Below, piece after piece: positions 22,804 through 33,752 of a DNA stretch of 64,000 nt (position 1 is the first letter of the stretch; each line of letters begins with the position of its first letter). Below the pieces are notes generated by a model. The model was not told where the DNA came from. It did no database searches and saw only the letters and a program-made list of their open reading frames with translations. The stretch spans positions 558,001-622,000 of the forward strand of contig QPMI01000436.1 in the NCBI GenBank assembly GCA_004431415.1, read 5' to 3'. The position numbers and the translations under genes were made by a program. Source of the DNA: Cyanophora paradoxa. Lineage: Eukaryota > Glaucocystophyceae > Cyanophorales > Cyanophoraceae.

Positions 22804-23204
22804 CGCTCTTAGATACCGCGGCCGCACCGTTACGTAGGCGCCTGTCAAAGGCGCCAGCATTTCGTTCTCGCGCGCCCGGCCGCGGCCCCGCGCGCTGCGG
22901 CGCCAGGAGGGGAAGGGAATCCTGGGGATCCGAACCCGGTCACATTGTCGTTTGGCCAGGTATATACGTAGCTAGCTCGTTCCCGTCGACTAGCAGCCGA
23001 GCAGCTCAGTGCTACACAGGCCGAGCAGCTCAGTGCTACACAGCAGCGAAGCACGCCGATAGCCTCCGAAGCGGCCGTAGCCTCGCGCGCGTCGGGAATT
23101 CGCCACGCCATATGCGCAGGCAGGAAGGCCGGCCCGTAGGTGATCTGGGCTCGATCAAGGCCTGCAGCTGAGCACGGCGGCGACGGCAGTGGCCCAGTCG
23201 CGCG
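22804..23204. other. Intergenic with a short tandem repeat
   Basis: A 24-bp unit (gccgagcagctcagtgctac plus acag) is repeated twice at about 22996-23043. Otherwise nothing is recognised. It should contain the promoter of the gene starting at 23205. Confidence 0.6.
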
Positions 23205-25716
23205 ATGGGGCAGGGCGCGAGCGTCAGCTATGAGATCGAGCCGGCCCTCGCTGGGCTGGTGGAAGCGGCAGTCTCGGGAAAGCCGCTTTCAGATGTGATG
23301 ATGGAGATGCATCAGAAAGATGCCCTGGAGCGCCCGCTGGAGGCTGGCCCGCCCCGGCCAGAAACGCCCGAAGCGTCGATCAAGGAGCTCCAAATCGGTT
23401 CCAAGCCGCTGGCGGAGCGACAGGCGTCGCAGCCGAAGCTATACACATCCCTCTCCACGCGGCGGGCTCCCACGCGCTCCGCGAGCGCGCTGGCCGCTTC
23501 CGCAGTCCTTTCGGCGGCGGCGGCGGGCGGGCCTCCCGTCGCGTCCGACCCGCCGCTCCAGCGGCTGGGCACCTCGCACTCCCAGCGCGCCCTCACGTCG
23601 CACTCCCAGCGGGCCGCGCCGCAGCGGGCGGCCTCGCACCGGCAGTCGGCGCGCGGCCTCTCCTCGCCGCCCGCGGCCGGGTTCTTCCCCCTGCTGGCCG
23701 CCGACGCGCCCCACTCGGAGCGGACGGGCTCCCCGCCGCCCCGCACGGCCTCGCTCCCCACCCGCGACGAGGCCGCCTTCTTCGCCGTCGAGCGTCTCTT
23801 GAGGTCCGCCTTCGCCACCCCCACAGCCTCCGCTGCCCGGCCGACCGGACTTATTCGCAGCACGGACGAGGAGGAGGCTGAGGCGCGAGAGGTCGTGTCC
23901 GCGCGCCTCAAGACGCTCAGCACCGACGGTGCTCCCCGCGCCCCTCCGCCCCGCCGCCCCCCAGCTGATCATCCTCTGCAGAGCCGCCCGACACGCCCCG
24001 ATCGTGCGCCGCGGAGCCGCCCGCCGCGCCCTGCCGCCCGCCCCGCCGCCCGCCGCTGCGTCCTAACGCGGCGCAGGGACCCGCGGCCCGACTCGGCCAA
24101 GTCGCGCCCGCGCTCCGCCGACACCCGCCCGCGCTCCACGGAGAGTCGCCCCGTCTCGGCGGACGTGCGGACGCCGGCGCGGGGCGAGGCGGGGCCGGGC
24201 CCCGGCACGCCCCCCACGGGGAGCCGCTCCGAGAAAGGGGCCCGCGGGGCCTCGATCCTGGGCTTCGCCCACGCCGTGCCGGACCCGGCGCTGCTCGAGC
24301 GGCTGGCGCCGCCGGCCCCCGCGGCCGGCCTGCTCCAGCGCATGGACGCTGCTCTGGCGCGGGCCCACGAGGAGCTGGAGGAGGCGGGGGCCAGCCTCCG
24401 CCGGGAGCGGTCCCTCGCCCTGCTCGACCGCGAGCGGGCCCTGGGGCGCGCCCCGTCCTTCCCGGCGGAGGGGTACGAGCAGGTTGGAGGCGCGGACGCG
24501 GACGACGGGGGAGATCCCGTACCCCTCCTCGCGATCGCCCCCCGCCGGTCGGAAATCCTGGGGAGGCTGCAGACCGCCCGCGGGGCGCCCTCGGCCCGGG
24601 GGGCGGGCGACCCCGGGGCCGCCCCTCCCCGCGAGCTCGTACCCCGGCCGGGCCGGGGTACCCCGACAATCTCCCTGGACGCCCCCGCCGGCCCCGGGGC
24701 CGAGCTCTCCCCCCTCTCCCTCGGCCTTCAGGCCCTGGTGCGCGTACCCCCCTCCCCCCCTCCCGTCAAATCCTAACCCTGTACCCCCCCCGCAGCGCGC
24801 GCTGGAGGCGGCGGGGGGCGCCGGGGCGCTGCAGACGGGCCGGAGCCTGCGGCCCAAGACGCCCGGGTCGCCCGGGAGCGGAGCCTCGGCCTCCGCCCGC
24901 TCCGCCCTTCTGCTCCTCGCCAGCTTCTCGTCCCCGGCGCTGCCCCTGGGGCAGGCCGTATCCCCCGCCGCCCCTTCCCCCTGGGACGGCTCCTCGGAGC
25001 TCGAGGGTCCGGAGCCCGAATCCCCCGGTACCCCGGAGCCCGCGCCCGCCCTCCCCCCGCGCCCCGCCTCCCGCGCCGCAGCTCCGGCGAGCCCGAAGCG
25101 AAGCCCGCGGGGCAAGGCGCCGCCCCCGCCCCCGGCCCCGCCCCGCCCCGCCCCCGCCGGCCGGCGAGCGCCCGGCAACGGCCCCGAGCCTGCCGCTGGC
25201 GCCCGTGGCGGCCGGGCGGCCCTCGACGGCGCCCTTTGCGCCCGGGCCGGGGCCGGGGGCGCCTTTCTTGGACTTTCGACTCCACGAGCGCCCGCAGCCG
25301 CGCGAGGGCGGGCCCCCCGTCCGCCCTTCCTGCGCCCGCCCCGCGACCCAGCCACGCACGGGCCCCTCCCGCCCCGCCTCGTGGGCGGCCTGCGCCCCGG
25401 AGAGGCGGCGCCCCTGCCCCGCGCGGACGCCCCCGCCGCCCTAGGGATCGCCCCGGCTCACCCGCACCCTTTGCTCGGACGCCCCCGGGCGCTGCGGGGC
25501 AGCCTGCCTAGCCTTCCTTTCGCTGGGCCCGAGGCCCTGGACCTAGCGCTCGCGGTGGGGCGCCGGCGCCGGGCTCGCCCCCGCGGGCCCGCTCCGCCTC
25601 CGCCTCCGCCTCCCCGGGCCCCGGGTCCCCCGCGCGGCGCGCCCCGCCCCACGGGCACCCGCCTCGCTCGGGGCGGCCCCCCATCAAACTGTGAGCGAGC
25701 GATACGTATACTATGA
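23205..25716 (+). CDS. Unrecognised disordered protein with N-myristoylation-type start
   Basis: ATG 23205 gives MGQGASVSYEIEPALAGLVE. Gly2 with Ser6 fits an N-myristoylation signal, so membrane anchoring of the cytosolic face is possible (inference). The first 200 residues are Ser/Arg/Pro-rich with repeated SHSQRA units (LGTSHSQRALTSHSQRAAP). The middle has DEEEAEAREVVSARLKTLS, Arg/Pro/Ser-rich repeats (SADTRPRSTESRPVSADVRT) and a helical stretch MDAALARAHEELEEAGASLR. An intron (gcgc|gtacccc ... cccgcag|cgcgcg, about 24741-24795) probably joins to RALEAAGGAGALQTGRSLRP and a long Pro/Ala/Gly-rich tail. The frame beyond about 25150 is uncertain because all frames are open there. No catalytic domain is seen. 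Confidence 0.55.
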
Positions 25717-25982
25717 TAATAGCAAGAGTGCAGCTGCATGCAGTCGCTGCATGCGACACGACAGAGTCTGACAAATCCAGCTAGCAGACACTAGAATTTT
25801 AATGCGGCAGACACTAGATATAGCTAGCATGCATATGAGCTGCAGCGACGAAAAATACTCGATCCTATGAGCGAAAAATACTCGATGCATATGCACTGCG
25901 GCAAAAGAGGCAGCTAGTCAAAGCTTAAGACAGGGGAAGGGAACGGCGCCGGCTCTGGGAACAAACAGCACTGGGCTCGACG

Positions 25983-27053
25983 CTAGTCGAAGATGGGGGA
26001 GGAGCCGGTGAGGGCGCAGCGGCAGGCCGGGCAGAGGCCGTGCCCCGCGAGGAGTGGCGGGGCGCAGGTGGCGCAGAAGACGTGGCCGCACGGCTGCAGC
26101 ACCCGCCGCGACTCGCGGGGCCGGCGCGCCAGGCAGATCCCGCACTCGAAGGTCGTCCGCGGGATCTCCAACTCCGCAAGCAGCAGCGCGGCCCGCAGGC
26201 GCCCCGCAAGCAGGCGCAACTCCTCGCCCGAGAGGGTCCGCAGGCGCCCCTCGTCCAGGCTGTGCTCCTCGAGCTGCCGCTGCGCGTCTGCGGCTCGCTG
26301 CTCGGAGGCGGCCAGCTGCGCCAACAGCTCCCCGTTCCGACGCCGCACGTCCGCCGCGCGCTGCTCCGAGGCAGCAAGTTCCGCTCGCAGTTGATCGATC
26401 TGCCGCTGAGAATCCTCCGCACGCGCCTCGGAGGAAGTCCACTGCAGCTGCGCCTGTAGTCTTTCAAGCTGCTCCTTCAGATCCGTTTCCCGGTGCTGAG
26501 ATCTCTCGAGCTGCTGCTGCAGATCCGCTGCACGCTTGTGCGACGTCTCTACCTGCCGCTGGGCATCTGCTGCGCGCTTTTGGGACTGCTGCTGTACGTC
26601 GGATGCACGCTTCCGCGACGCCTCAAGCTGGCGCTGCATATCCTCGAGTTGTAAGAATGAATCCGCCACTTGCTTCTGGGAAGCCTCGAGCTGCCGCTGC
26701 AAATTTGTTGCATCCGCCACTTGCTTCTGGGAAGCCTCGAGCTGCCGCTGCAAATTTGTTGCGCGTTTCTGCGCAACCTCGAGCTGCCGTTGCACATCAG
26801 CATTGAGCTCCTCAAGATGCCGCTGCAGCTCGTCAGCGCGATTCCGCGCGGATTCGCGCTGCCTCTGAGCGTCCACAGCGCGCTTCACAGCCGCCTGCAG
26901 GCTCTGCTTCAGCCGCACCACCTCCAGATTCGCCTCTGCTTGCAGCTGCAGCTGCTTCGTCACGATCGGACTCACGGACAGTTGCACGCCACTACGACAT
27001 GTACATGTACATGGGATGAAAGGATGACGTGCGTCAGCTGCAGCGGCGTACAT
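25983..27053 (-). CDS. Coiled-coil protein with C-terminal C3HC4 RING finger
   Basis: A single open frame of 356 codons from ATG 27053. Residues about 35-280 form a long coiled coil with degenerate repeats of about 14 residues (RQLEASQKQVAD, RAADAQRQVETSHKRAADLQ). One unit (ATNLQRQLEASQKQVAD) is tandemly duplicated, seen in the DNA at 26667-26760. The last 50 residues are a RING: ECGICLARRPRESRR, PCGHVFCATCAPP, LCPACRCAL, with one His (C3HC4). It is probably an E3 ubiquitin ligase that oligomerises through the coil. No membrane segment is visible. It lacks introns, unlike most genes here, and is followed on the same strand by an LRR gene. Confidence 0.8.
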   Translation of the reverse strand: MYAAAADARHPFIPCTCTCRSGVQLSVSPIVTKQLQLQAEANLEVVRLKQSLQAAVKRAVDAQRQRESARNRADELQRHLEELNADVQRQLEVAQKRATNLQRQLEASQKQVADATNLQRQLEASQKQVADSFLQLEDMQRQLEASRKRASDVQQQSQKRAADAQRQVETSHKRAADLQQQLERSQHRETDLKEQLERLQAQLQWTSSEARAEDSQRQIDQLRAELAASEQRAADVRRRNGELLAQLAASEQRAADAQRQLEEHSLDEGRLRTLSGEELRLLAGRLRAALLLAELEIPRTTFECGICLARRPRESRRVLQPCGHVFCATCAPPLLAGHGLCPACRCALTGSSPIFD

Positions 27054-27131
27054 ATAGCAAATAACAACAGTACCCTAGTATGGAAGAGGGTCCGGTGACG
27101 TCAGCAGAATTCGAAACTGAAGGTCCCTGTA

Positions 27132-27947
27132 TCACGATATATATATCAGTTTCGCAATAAATGAAACCTTAAGCTTAGGGGGCAGGACATGTGCATCATT
27201 ATCACGCACTGCGACGTTAACGTTGCCCAAGACATGGGAGAGATGGGAAACGTATAAGTACGCCCTGCGCTGTGCTTCGCCTTTACGTTTCCATTCTTGC
27301 TTGTTATCTGATCTGGATATTTTGTTGTCGTAGACGACGCGGCGAGCAGGCTGGGGCCATGCGTCTACCATAGGGTTGCCTTCAACAAGCATCGATCGCA
27401 AACTGAACATGTTGCACATCTTTGGCATCTCCATCAGCTGGTTATCACGGATGGAAAGCTCTCGCAAGTTGAAGAGCTGCCCGATCTCCGGCGGCAGAGC
27501 TGTCAGCCGGTTCGCATCCACATGCAGAGTTTCCAGGTTCTCCAGATGCCCAAGCTCGGGCGGCAGTGTCGTGAGCTCGTTTCTGTCCGCATTCAGCATC
27601 TCCAAGTTCGCAAGCTGCCCGATCTCTGGCGGAAGAGCTGTGAGCTCGTTGCAACTTATGTTCAGGTCCTTAAGGTTCTCCAGCTGCCCGATCTCCGGCG
27701 GCAGCGACGTCAGCCAGTTGCAGCTCAGATCCAGCACCGTCAGGTTCTTCAGCTTCCCGATCTCTGGCGGCAGAACCGACAACCTGTTCACGGCCAAATC
27801 GAGCACGCGGATGCAGATTTGCCCCTCGGACGCGATCTCCGCCGCTGGCCACTCCGTCAGACAGCAGCTCTTCATGTCCATCTTGCCCTCGCGATCGCTC
27901 GAAATCCACGTGCCGCGGCCGCAGCGCCGCTCACGGCTCCGAGTCAT
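27132..27947 (-). CDS. Leucine-rich-repeat protein, PIRL/Shoc2-like
   Basis: An uninterrupted frame of 271 codons from ATG 27947. After a short basic N-terminus it has about six 23-residue LRRs of the type LPPEIGQLENLKDLNISCNE, running from IRVLDLAVNRLSVLPPEIG to NMFSLRSMLVEGNPM. The very regular LPPEIGxL repeats are those of plant PIRL and animal Shoc2 scaffolds, which bind small GTPases or kinases. There is no signal peptide or kinase domain. The C-terminal 80 residues are unrelated and basic (NKQEWKRKGEAQRRAYLY). It lies about 80 bases beyond the stop side of the coiled-coil RING gene's upstream end, on the same strand. The repeat identity suggests recent LRR expansion. Confidence 0.85.
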   Translation of the reverse strand: MTRSRERRCGRGTWISSDREGKMDMKSCCLTEWPAAEIASEGQICIRVLDLAVNRLSVLPPEIGKLKNLTVLDLSCNWLTSLPPEIGQLENLKDLNISCNELTALPPEIGQLANLEMLNADRNELTTLPPELGHLENLETLHVDANRLTALPPEIGQLFNLRELSIRDNQLMEMPKMCNMFSLRSMLVEGNPMVDAWPQPARRVVYDNKISRSDNKQEWKRKGEAQRRAYLYVSHLSHVLGNVNVAVRDNDAHVLPPKLKVSFIAKLIYIS

Positions 27948-29060
27948 CGCTTTAGGATCGGAGCTGGATCGGAAGGAAGCCTATGATTATGATGTGATGA
28001 TCAGAATTCGAAGCAACGCGACACGTACTTTCAGCTATATACGTTGAATGATGCTTGCAAGCCGCCGATCGACGGCTATGCGGGAACGCGCATCATGATC
28101 ATGAGATTTACGGCTATAGCTAGATCTAGATCTAGATCTAGAGCGCCCTAGCCTGCGGCGCCCCGGCTGCGGGTCGGGCCGGGGCGCCGGCCGCGGCCCC
28201 GCGCGGCCGCGTGCGCGCACACACGCCATATGCATGGCCAGCCCCGCCGCACCCGTACGCGTGTTGAACGCCGAATGCTAGCGCTGGTTGAAGCCGCTAT
28301 GTGGAAAGCCCCGCGCGCGCGGCGCCCCGGCTCTACATGCGGCCGCGGGCACTCGGACCATGAGCCTGCAGCTGCGACACCTGCAGATCGGGGATATGAA
28401 GCACCCGCACCCGCGAATTCGAATGCAGGAGTAGGCCGGTTGCAATTGCATGCTGCAGTTGGTTTGCAGGAGGCCTAGGGTGAGACCCGGCCCCTAGGCC
28501 TGGGCTCTAGATCTGCGGGGGCGCGAAGCATGAGAGCAATTGCATGCGCTCTCCGGGAAGCGCCGCACCCACAAATACTGGCCGCCGGCCGCGATGCAGC
28601 CCGCGATGGTTTAGGAGCCAGGCGAGCTCGGCTCAGTAGGCACGCGTGTCAAGAAAGCTTCTAGCTGCTGGCGCCGAGCTGTCTGGTGGACGCGAGGGGC
28701 CGCTCAGTGGCCGCTGAGTGGCCTCAGTGGCCGCTGAGTGGCGCGAGCTGGGGGTACCGCGATTAAAGCCGGCAGCTCTTGGCAGTGCTTTTCGCCGTAT
28801 ATACGTATACGAGTACTGCAGCGGCTCACACGTGCAAGCGAGCTCACACGTGCTCACACGGCAGTTCAAGCGAGACCGCTGCCGGCAATTGCAACACTGC
28901 TCGCTCCGATCCGTGCGTTCGATCCGTGCAGGTCGAGCCGTGCGAGGAGCTCGAGGAGCTCGAGGGGCGCGACTGCTCCGAGCGGCGCGGCCGCGGCTCA
29001 TGCATATGTCTCGCTCGCGGCGCGCTCGCGGGCTGCTGGCGCCTAGTCGTCGGCTTGGAT
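27948..29060. other. Intergenic, GC-rich, palindrome-rich
   Basis: It contains an AGATCT run (28120-28142), a four-fold ctcagtggccgctgag-type repeat (about 28700-28742) and many six-base palindromes. Open frames exist on both strands without recognisable motifs. I see no gene. Confidence 0.5.
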
Positions 29061-29157
29061 CGAACGACCGCGCGCAGGTACGATGCCGCCGCCCCTACGG
29101 TGCTGCCGACCGCAGGACCGTAGGGGCGGCGGCATCGTACCTGCGCGCGGTCGTTCG
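29061..29157. repeat. Perfect inverted repeat, 41-bp arms, 15-base loop
   Basis: Left arm 29061-29101 starts cgaacgaccgcgcgcaggta; right arm 29117-29157 is its exact reverse complement, ending ctgcgcgcggtcgttcg. The 15-base spacer is gctgccgaccgcagg. If transcribed it would fold into a long perfect hairpin, like a young miRNA or siRNA precursor or a palindromic insertion. Flanks are GC-rich with no gene I can name. Confidence 0.95.
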
Positions 29158-31140
29158 GACCGCCCTTAAGAAGTTGCGACCGGCGTGCCCGGCCCGCGGA
29201 GGCGGGCGGTGTTCCATCGAGGGCGCGGCGCGTGCGCTGACACGGACCGTGGCCTGGTCGGTCCGCGGTCGCTTGTCGCCTGTATTTATCAGTGCTCACG
29301 CTCTGCGCCCAGGTGAGGTCGGGGCGGTCCTGGAGCTGTACCCCCCGGGGCCCCCTAGCCCTTTGCGATCGGGCCCCGCGCCGCGGCCTCGCCGCCCCTC
29401 CGTCCGCCTCCAGGAGCTCTCAATGAAGGTCCGCCCAGCCGCCCTCGCCCCCGCCCCGAAGCCTACTCACGCCGGCAGGCCGGCCTTAGCGGCGGCTCCG
29501 TCGCGGGCCTCTTACGGGCCGGCGCGCCCTGGGACGAAAGGCAGCTGTACCTCTTACGGGCGGGCGCGCCCCCGGCCCCGCATCCACGGGCGCTCCCGTT
29601 GGCGTGCCGCGCGGGGCTCCCGCCGCCCGCGGCGACGGCGACGGCGACGGCGGCTCCGCCGCGGCTCCGGCAGCGCTCGCCACAAATCCACGGCGCGGAG
29701 GGCTCCGTAGCCGCCCCGCCCTGCAGCTTGGGACCGGCTCTGGGTCGACGGGGCGCCCCCCGCGCCGGCATTTCTCTGGGCGGGGGCGGCTGAGCGGCGC
29801 GGAACTGAGCCCGCAGCTCAGATCCCCTCCGCGGGCTCGGCGCAAGGCCTTCGCCGCTCAGATCAGATCTGAGCTGGAGCCCTCGCGTGGCGGCGCCGGC
29901 CGGGTGGGGCGCCCCGCCCGCTCGCCGGCCGGCTCGACGCGTGGGCGGCGCCGGGCCTCCTTCCGGATCCCGTCCAAGGGAGCCGCACCGGCGCCGCGCC
30001 CCGAGGGGCGCGGCGCCCCGCGCTTTGCTGCCTTCAGCGCCACCGCCTCCGCCCGTCCGCCCGACCGCCGCCCTGGGCGCCGGGGAGACGGTCCGCGGTC
30101 GCCCCCTGCGCTCATCCTTCTCGCGTTGAAGCTCACTCTTCGCGCGCAGGCGGGGCTGGGGCGCGCCCGGCTGGGGCTTGGGAGGCTCTCGGCTTTCGCG
30201 CGCCGGGGGGATGGAGCCTCGGCCCCGCGGCGGACCCGCCCCCGCCCCCGGCCCCTGCCGCCGCAGCCCCTTTCTCTCCCTCGCCCCTTCCGCCGTCCCT
30301 CCCCGCCGCCGCGCGCGCCCCGCACGGCTCTGCACTTACGGTCCCCCGACCGCCGCCGCGGACACTGCCGCTCCCCTGCGGGCCGCCACCGCGGGCCGGG
30401 CGGCAGCGCCGCGGCTGCGGAGGCCCTCGCTGCAGGCTCCGAGTCGGCGGGGCCCCCCCGAGGTCGCCTCGGCCCTGGGACCAACGACGTCTCGCCTCAG
30501 GCCGGTCCTCTCTCCTGCCCGTCTCCCCGCTCGCTCGCCCTGACCGCATACCCCCAGGGCCTCGCGAAGCTGGCGAAGCTGGGGTGGGGACCCCGCGCCC
30601 CACGCGCGGCGGGCCCGAGGGAGGGGGGGCGCCCCGGGGCTCGAGCTCGAGCTACGCCGGGGCGCCCCGGGGCCGCCGGGCCGCTCCGGCCACGCTGGAA
30701 GGCGGCGACGGCGCGCTCCGAAGGCGCCGGCGGACAGCGCTCTGGAGGCGCTCCGGTCCAGATCTAGAGGCGAGGGCGGGCGGCGGCGGCGGCGGCGGCG
30801 GCTCCCAGCGGGCGGGGCCCCGCGTGGGGCGTGAGGGCGTGACGGAGGCCCTCGAGCCACGCGCGCGCATCGCCGCCTCCGGCGCTTCCAAGACGCTCGA
30901 TGGCGGCCCGCCGCCCTCTCCGCCCCCCCCCCCCCCCCCCCCCCCCCTTGGCTCGCTCCAGCCGCCCCCGCCCCACAGGCCGGCGCCGCCCCCGCAGGCC
31001 TCGGGGCTCTTTGAGGGGCCGCCGCGCCTCCGGCCCCTGCCCGCCGCCGCCGCGCTCTCGCCCCGCGCGGCCCGCGCGGCTCCGGTGCTCTCCGGCGGGC
31101 ACCAGCGGCGCCTTCAGCTCGAGCGCCCCGACGCCCTGGT
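29158..31140. other. GC-rich low-complexity region, coding status unclear
   Basis: Frames on both strands stay open for hundreds of codons and translate to Pro/Arg/Ala/Gly-rich sequence, as expected from composition alone. A C-run at about 30926-30948 followed by ccccacag could be a plus-strand intron end before GLFEGPPRLRPLPAAAAL. I cannot tell whether a plus-strand gene of unknown function exists here. One copy of a GC-rich dispersed palindrome is at 29990-30017. Confidence 0.35.
29990..30017 (+). repeat. Dispersed GC palindrome (copy at about 30000)
   Basis: ggcgccgcgcccc, a 2-base centre, then ggggcgcggcgcc: 13-bp arms, perfect. Related sequence occurs at about 9116-9152 (inverted orientation) and at about 39469-39510, where several CG are changed to CA. 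Confidence 0.8.
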
Positions 31141-32172
31141 CCGGAGCATTAATACTACTGGGAAGCTAGAAAAGGTTTTTGCGTCTACTGGGGATTAATA
31201 CTACTAAGCATCTATATATAAGTACTAAAAGTTTTTGCCTCGGGCTCGGGCGCCCCGACGCATGCCCCTTCTGCTCGTCTCCCCCCAGGCCTTCCGACCT
31301 CGTAGCGCTAACTAGCCCCAGGGCCCCGGCCCGCCGGCGCCGCGACACACGTACACCAGCTCCTCGCCGGCCGCGCGACTGGGCGCATCCGCTCGTCCAC
31401 CGCCGCCACCGCCACCGCGCCCGGTACCGTCACCGCCTCTCAGAGTTTCCGCCCGCCGCCCGCACCAGAGGGCCCGCGAGCCTTCGCCTTCGAATTCGCC
31501 GGCTTCGGGCCCCGCCCCACTCCGGTCGGCCCGACCCGCCTCCCCCGGCCCCTCCCCTCCCTTCCCTCCACCCTCCCCCCCCCCCCCCCCTCCGCCCCCC
31601 CAACCCATCCCCTCCTCCGGTCCCTTGCGCGCGTACCCCTTCTGCCGGCGCCCGTCCTCCCACTCGGCTGGGCGTGCGCGTGCCCTGACCGCGTGAACGT
31701 TCCCTCGTGCACGGGGCCGCCGCCGGTCTCAGGCCTCTAGAAATTCACCAGCTGCTTAAGTCTCATTTTTGGCGAAGTACCAATTATTTTCGCCCCAACG
31801 TACGTAGACTTCGTATACCGAAGTACCCGAAGGCCCGCGGGCGGCCGGGCCCCGCGGCCGGCCCCGGGTCCTGGCCCCCGGGCCGGCCCCGCGGCCGGCC
31901 CCCGGGCCGGGCGGCCCGGCCGCGCGCGGGCCGGGCGGGCCGGCGCGGCCCGGCGGGCGGCCTGGGCGGCGGGCCGCGGGCCCCGTAGCCTGGGGCCGTA
32001 GGCCAGACTTCCCACAAGTTTGAATCGATATCCCAGTGAGATACCCAGTAGTGAGCTACTACTAGGCTAGTACTGCCACTGTACTACGGTACTGGCCCTA
32101 CCGTACTACCGTAGTACTGGGGTCACCGTGGCACACTGGCACAGTCTCACAGCCTGGCAGACTCACAGTGGG
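31141..32172. other. Intergenic, GC-rich and repeat-rich
   Basis: A small AT-rich patch with twice-repeated attaatactact sits at 31148-31200. Pyrimidine-rich DNA (31540-31640) and a run of ccggccccg-like palindromes (31830-31990) follow. No gene is seen. Confidence 0.5.
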
Positions 32173-32180
32173 GTGTAGAC

Positions 32181-32686
32181 CAGTGATGCTAAACTTTCAC
32201 TTTCCAAACTTTCAACTTGAAAATTTTCATGTAAATTTTCAGTAAATTTTCACCTCCAAAATGAGCAATGAAAACTTTCAATAAATTTGCAAGGGGGGTA
32301 CCCTTGAAGAGGCCATTCTGGGGGCGTTTCACGCCATAAACGAGGGTCAAATCCGTCGAAATACGAGACTATGGAGGCCTGGACACATTCTGGCGGTCTC
32401 TGCTGGTGTCAAGAGACCAGAGTATGCATTTCTCAGGAACCGTACCCCCCTCCTCAACGTGAAAAGAACGGCAAAGATACATCTGCACCTCGTGCACTTG
32501 TAATACAAAGGTCGTCAATGACATCCTAACGCATATCGCTCGTGTCTGGAGGCTTCTCTGCAGAGAAACGTGTCACTTTCGCTGTGCAAGTAAACTTTGT
32601 ATGGGTGAAAATATTTGCTGAAAGTTTTCGAAAGTTTACTGAAAATTTACAGGGCATTTTGGGATAATAAAATTTCAGCAACACTG
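32181..32686. mobile_element. Non-autonomous hAT-type element 1 (506 bp)
   Basis: Terminal inverted repeats are imperfect: left end CAGTGATGCTAAACTTTC; right end, reverse complemented, CAGTGTTGCTGAAATTTT. An exact 8-bp target-site duplication gtgtagac flanks it at 32173-32180 and 32687-32694. The body is AT-rich with repeated GAAAATTTTC/AAAGTTTTC words and an internal ggggggtaccc. It encodes no transposase. The 8-bp duplication and CAGTG ends are diagnostic of hAT superfamily MITEs. Confidence 0.92.
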
Positions 32687-32694
32687 GTGTAGAC

Positions 32695-33166
32695 TCTCAC
32701 TGTAGACTCAGTGTAGAGTCACTGTAGACCATATATAGCCTATCATAGTATAGGGTTGCGCTTTTTTTGTCACAGTGTCTAGAGATTGTGGCCGGTAAAT
32801 TCGGCGGTAATTCACAAAACAAATGCATGCGCTTTATAATTACTTTTGCCGGTAATTTGTTTTTGGAAATTAGTTTTACTGGTAAACCTTTGGTAAACAG
32901 CCGTATTAGTACCGTATTACCTATAAGTTTACCTTTACAGAAAATACAGTGCTTCACTCGGTAATCCCGAAATTCGAATGAGAACTCGCGATCAAATTCT
33001 AAGGGCTAAGTTCCGAAAAGTTCGCAAAGGGCCAATTTCCGTGTAAAGTTGCAAGGAGTCTTGTGCAAAAAAAGACAAAGAGCCTGCAGCGGTTATTTTT
33101 TTGGCCATTTCCAAGGTCCAACTTCCAAGCCTGACTCAGTGAAGTTCCAAGTGCGCATGCCGCCGG
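32695..33166. other. AT-rich sequence between hAT elements
   Basis: AT-rich with ggtaaa/ggtaat words and one CTATCATAGTATA motif (32740-32752). I found no matched ends or target duplications, so it is either an older element or unique DNA. No gene. Confidence 0.5.
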
Positions 33167-33174
33167 CCCGCCGC

Positions 33175-33693
33175 CAGTGATGGTATTATTAATTCTTGGC
33201 AAATCGAGACTGCTATTGATAATCTTTAGCACCATTATTTTATATTATAATTATGGCACCGTATGTTATCGATAACCATCCCCACACGCGCCATAGAAAC
33301 CCCGCTCGGACAGAGCAGAAACGTCGCCAAACTGTTCAGAACGCTCTCTTACTAAGTTATCCACTATCCAAAGCAATTAAACACTGCTGACCACCTCATA
33401 GAAGTCTACATGGGCACTGCGGCAGAAAGACGAGGGGTTGTCATCCGGCATCCGTCGCATCAGAGCCTGCTGGCTGTTTCCTGGTGTCTGACAGCATTTT
33501 TAAACGTTCTGCTGTCATTCTTAATCGTTTCTGCGCGTTGTTGCGCGAGGAAAACGGGAGCTTTGCACCGTACCCCAATTTATTAGCGGTGCTATCGATA
33601 ACCCCTGGAATTCGGCACCACTATCAATAATCAAAATACCTGGGTTAAAATAATGGTTGCTAAAATATGTTATCAATAACCCAGCCATCACTG
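33175..33693. mobile_element. Non-autonomous hAT-type element 2 (519 bp)
   Basis: The ends share CAGTGATGG (left cagtgatggtattatt; right, reverse complemented, cagtgatggctgggttat). An exact 8-bp target duplication cccgccgc lies at 33167-33174 and 33694-33701. The inside has ttatcgataac/ttatcaataac words in both orientations near the ends. There is no transposase frame. Confidence 0.92.
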
Positions 33694-33752
33694 CCCGCCG
33701 CTGCCGCAGTGCCGGCACAACGGCGGCACTGTGCCGCGCGCGCAGCCGCGGC

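Noticed and set aside
28718-29710. 330-codon plus-strand ORF across the inverted repeat
   Set aside because: It reads through the palindrome arms and simple repeats, and no splice logic or family motif supports it.
32756-33166. Another hAT element between elements 1 and 2
   Set aside because: It is AT-rich with repeated words, but I found no matched terminal inverted repeats and no 8-bp duplication.
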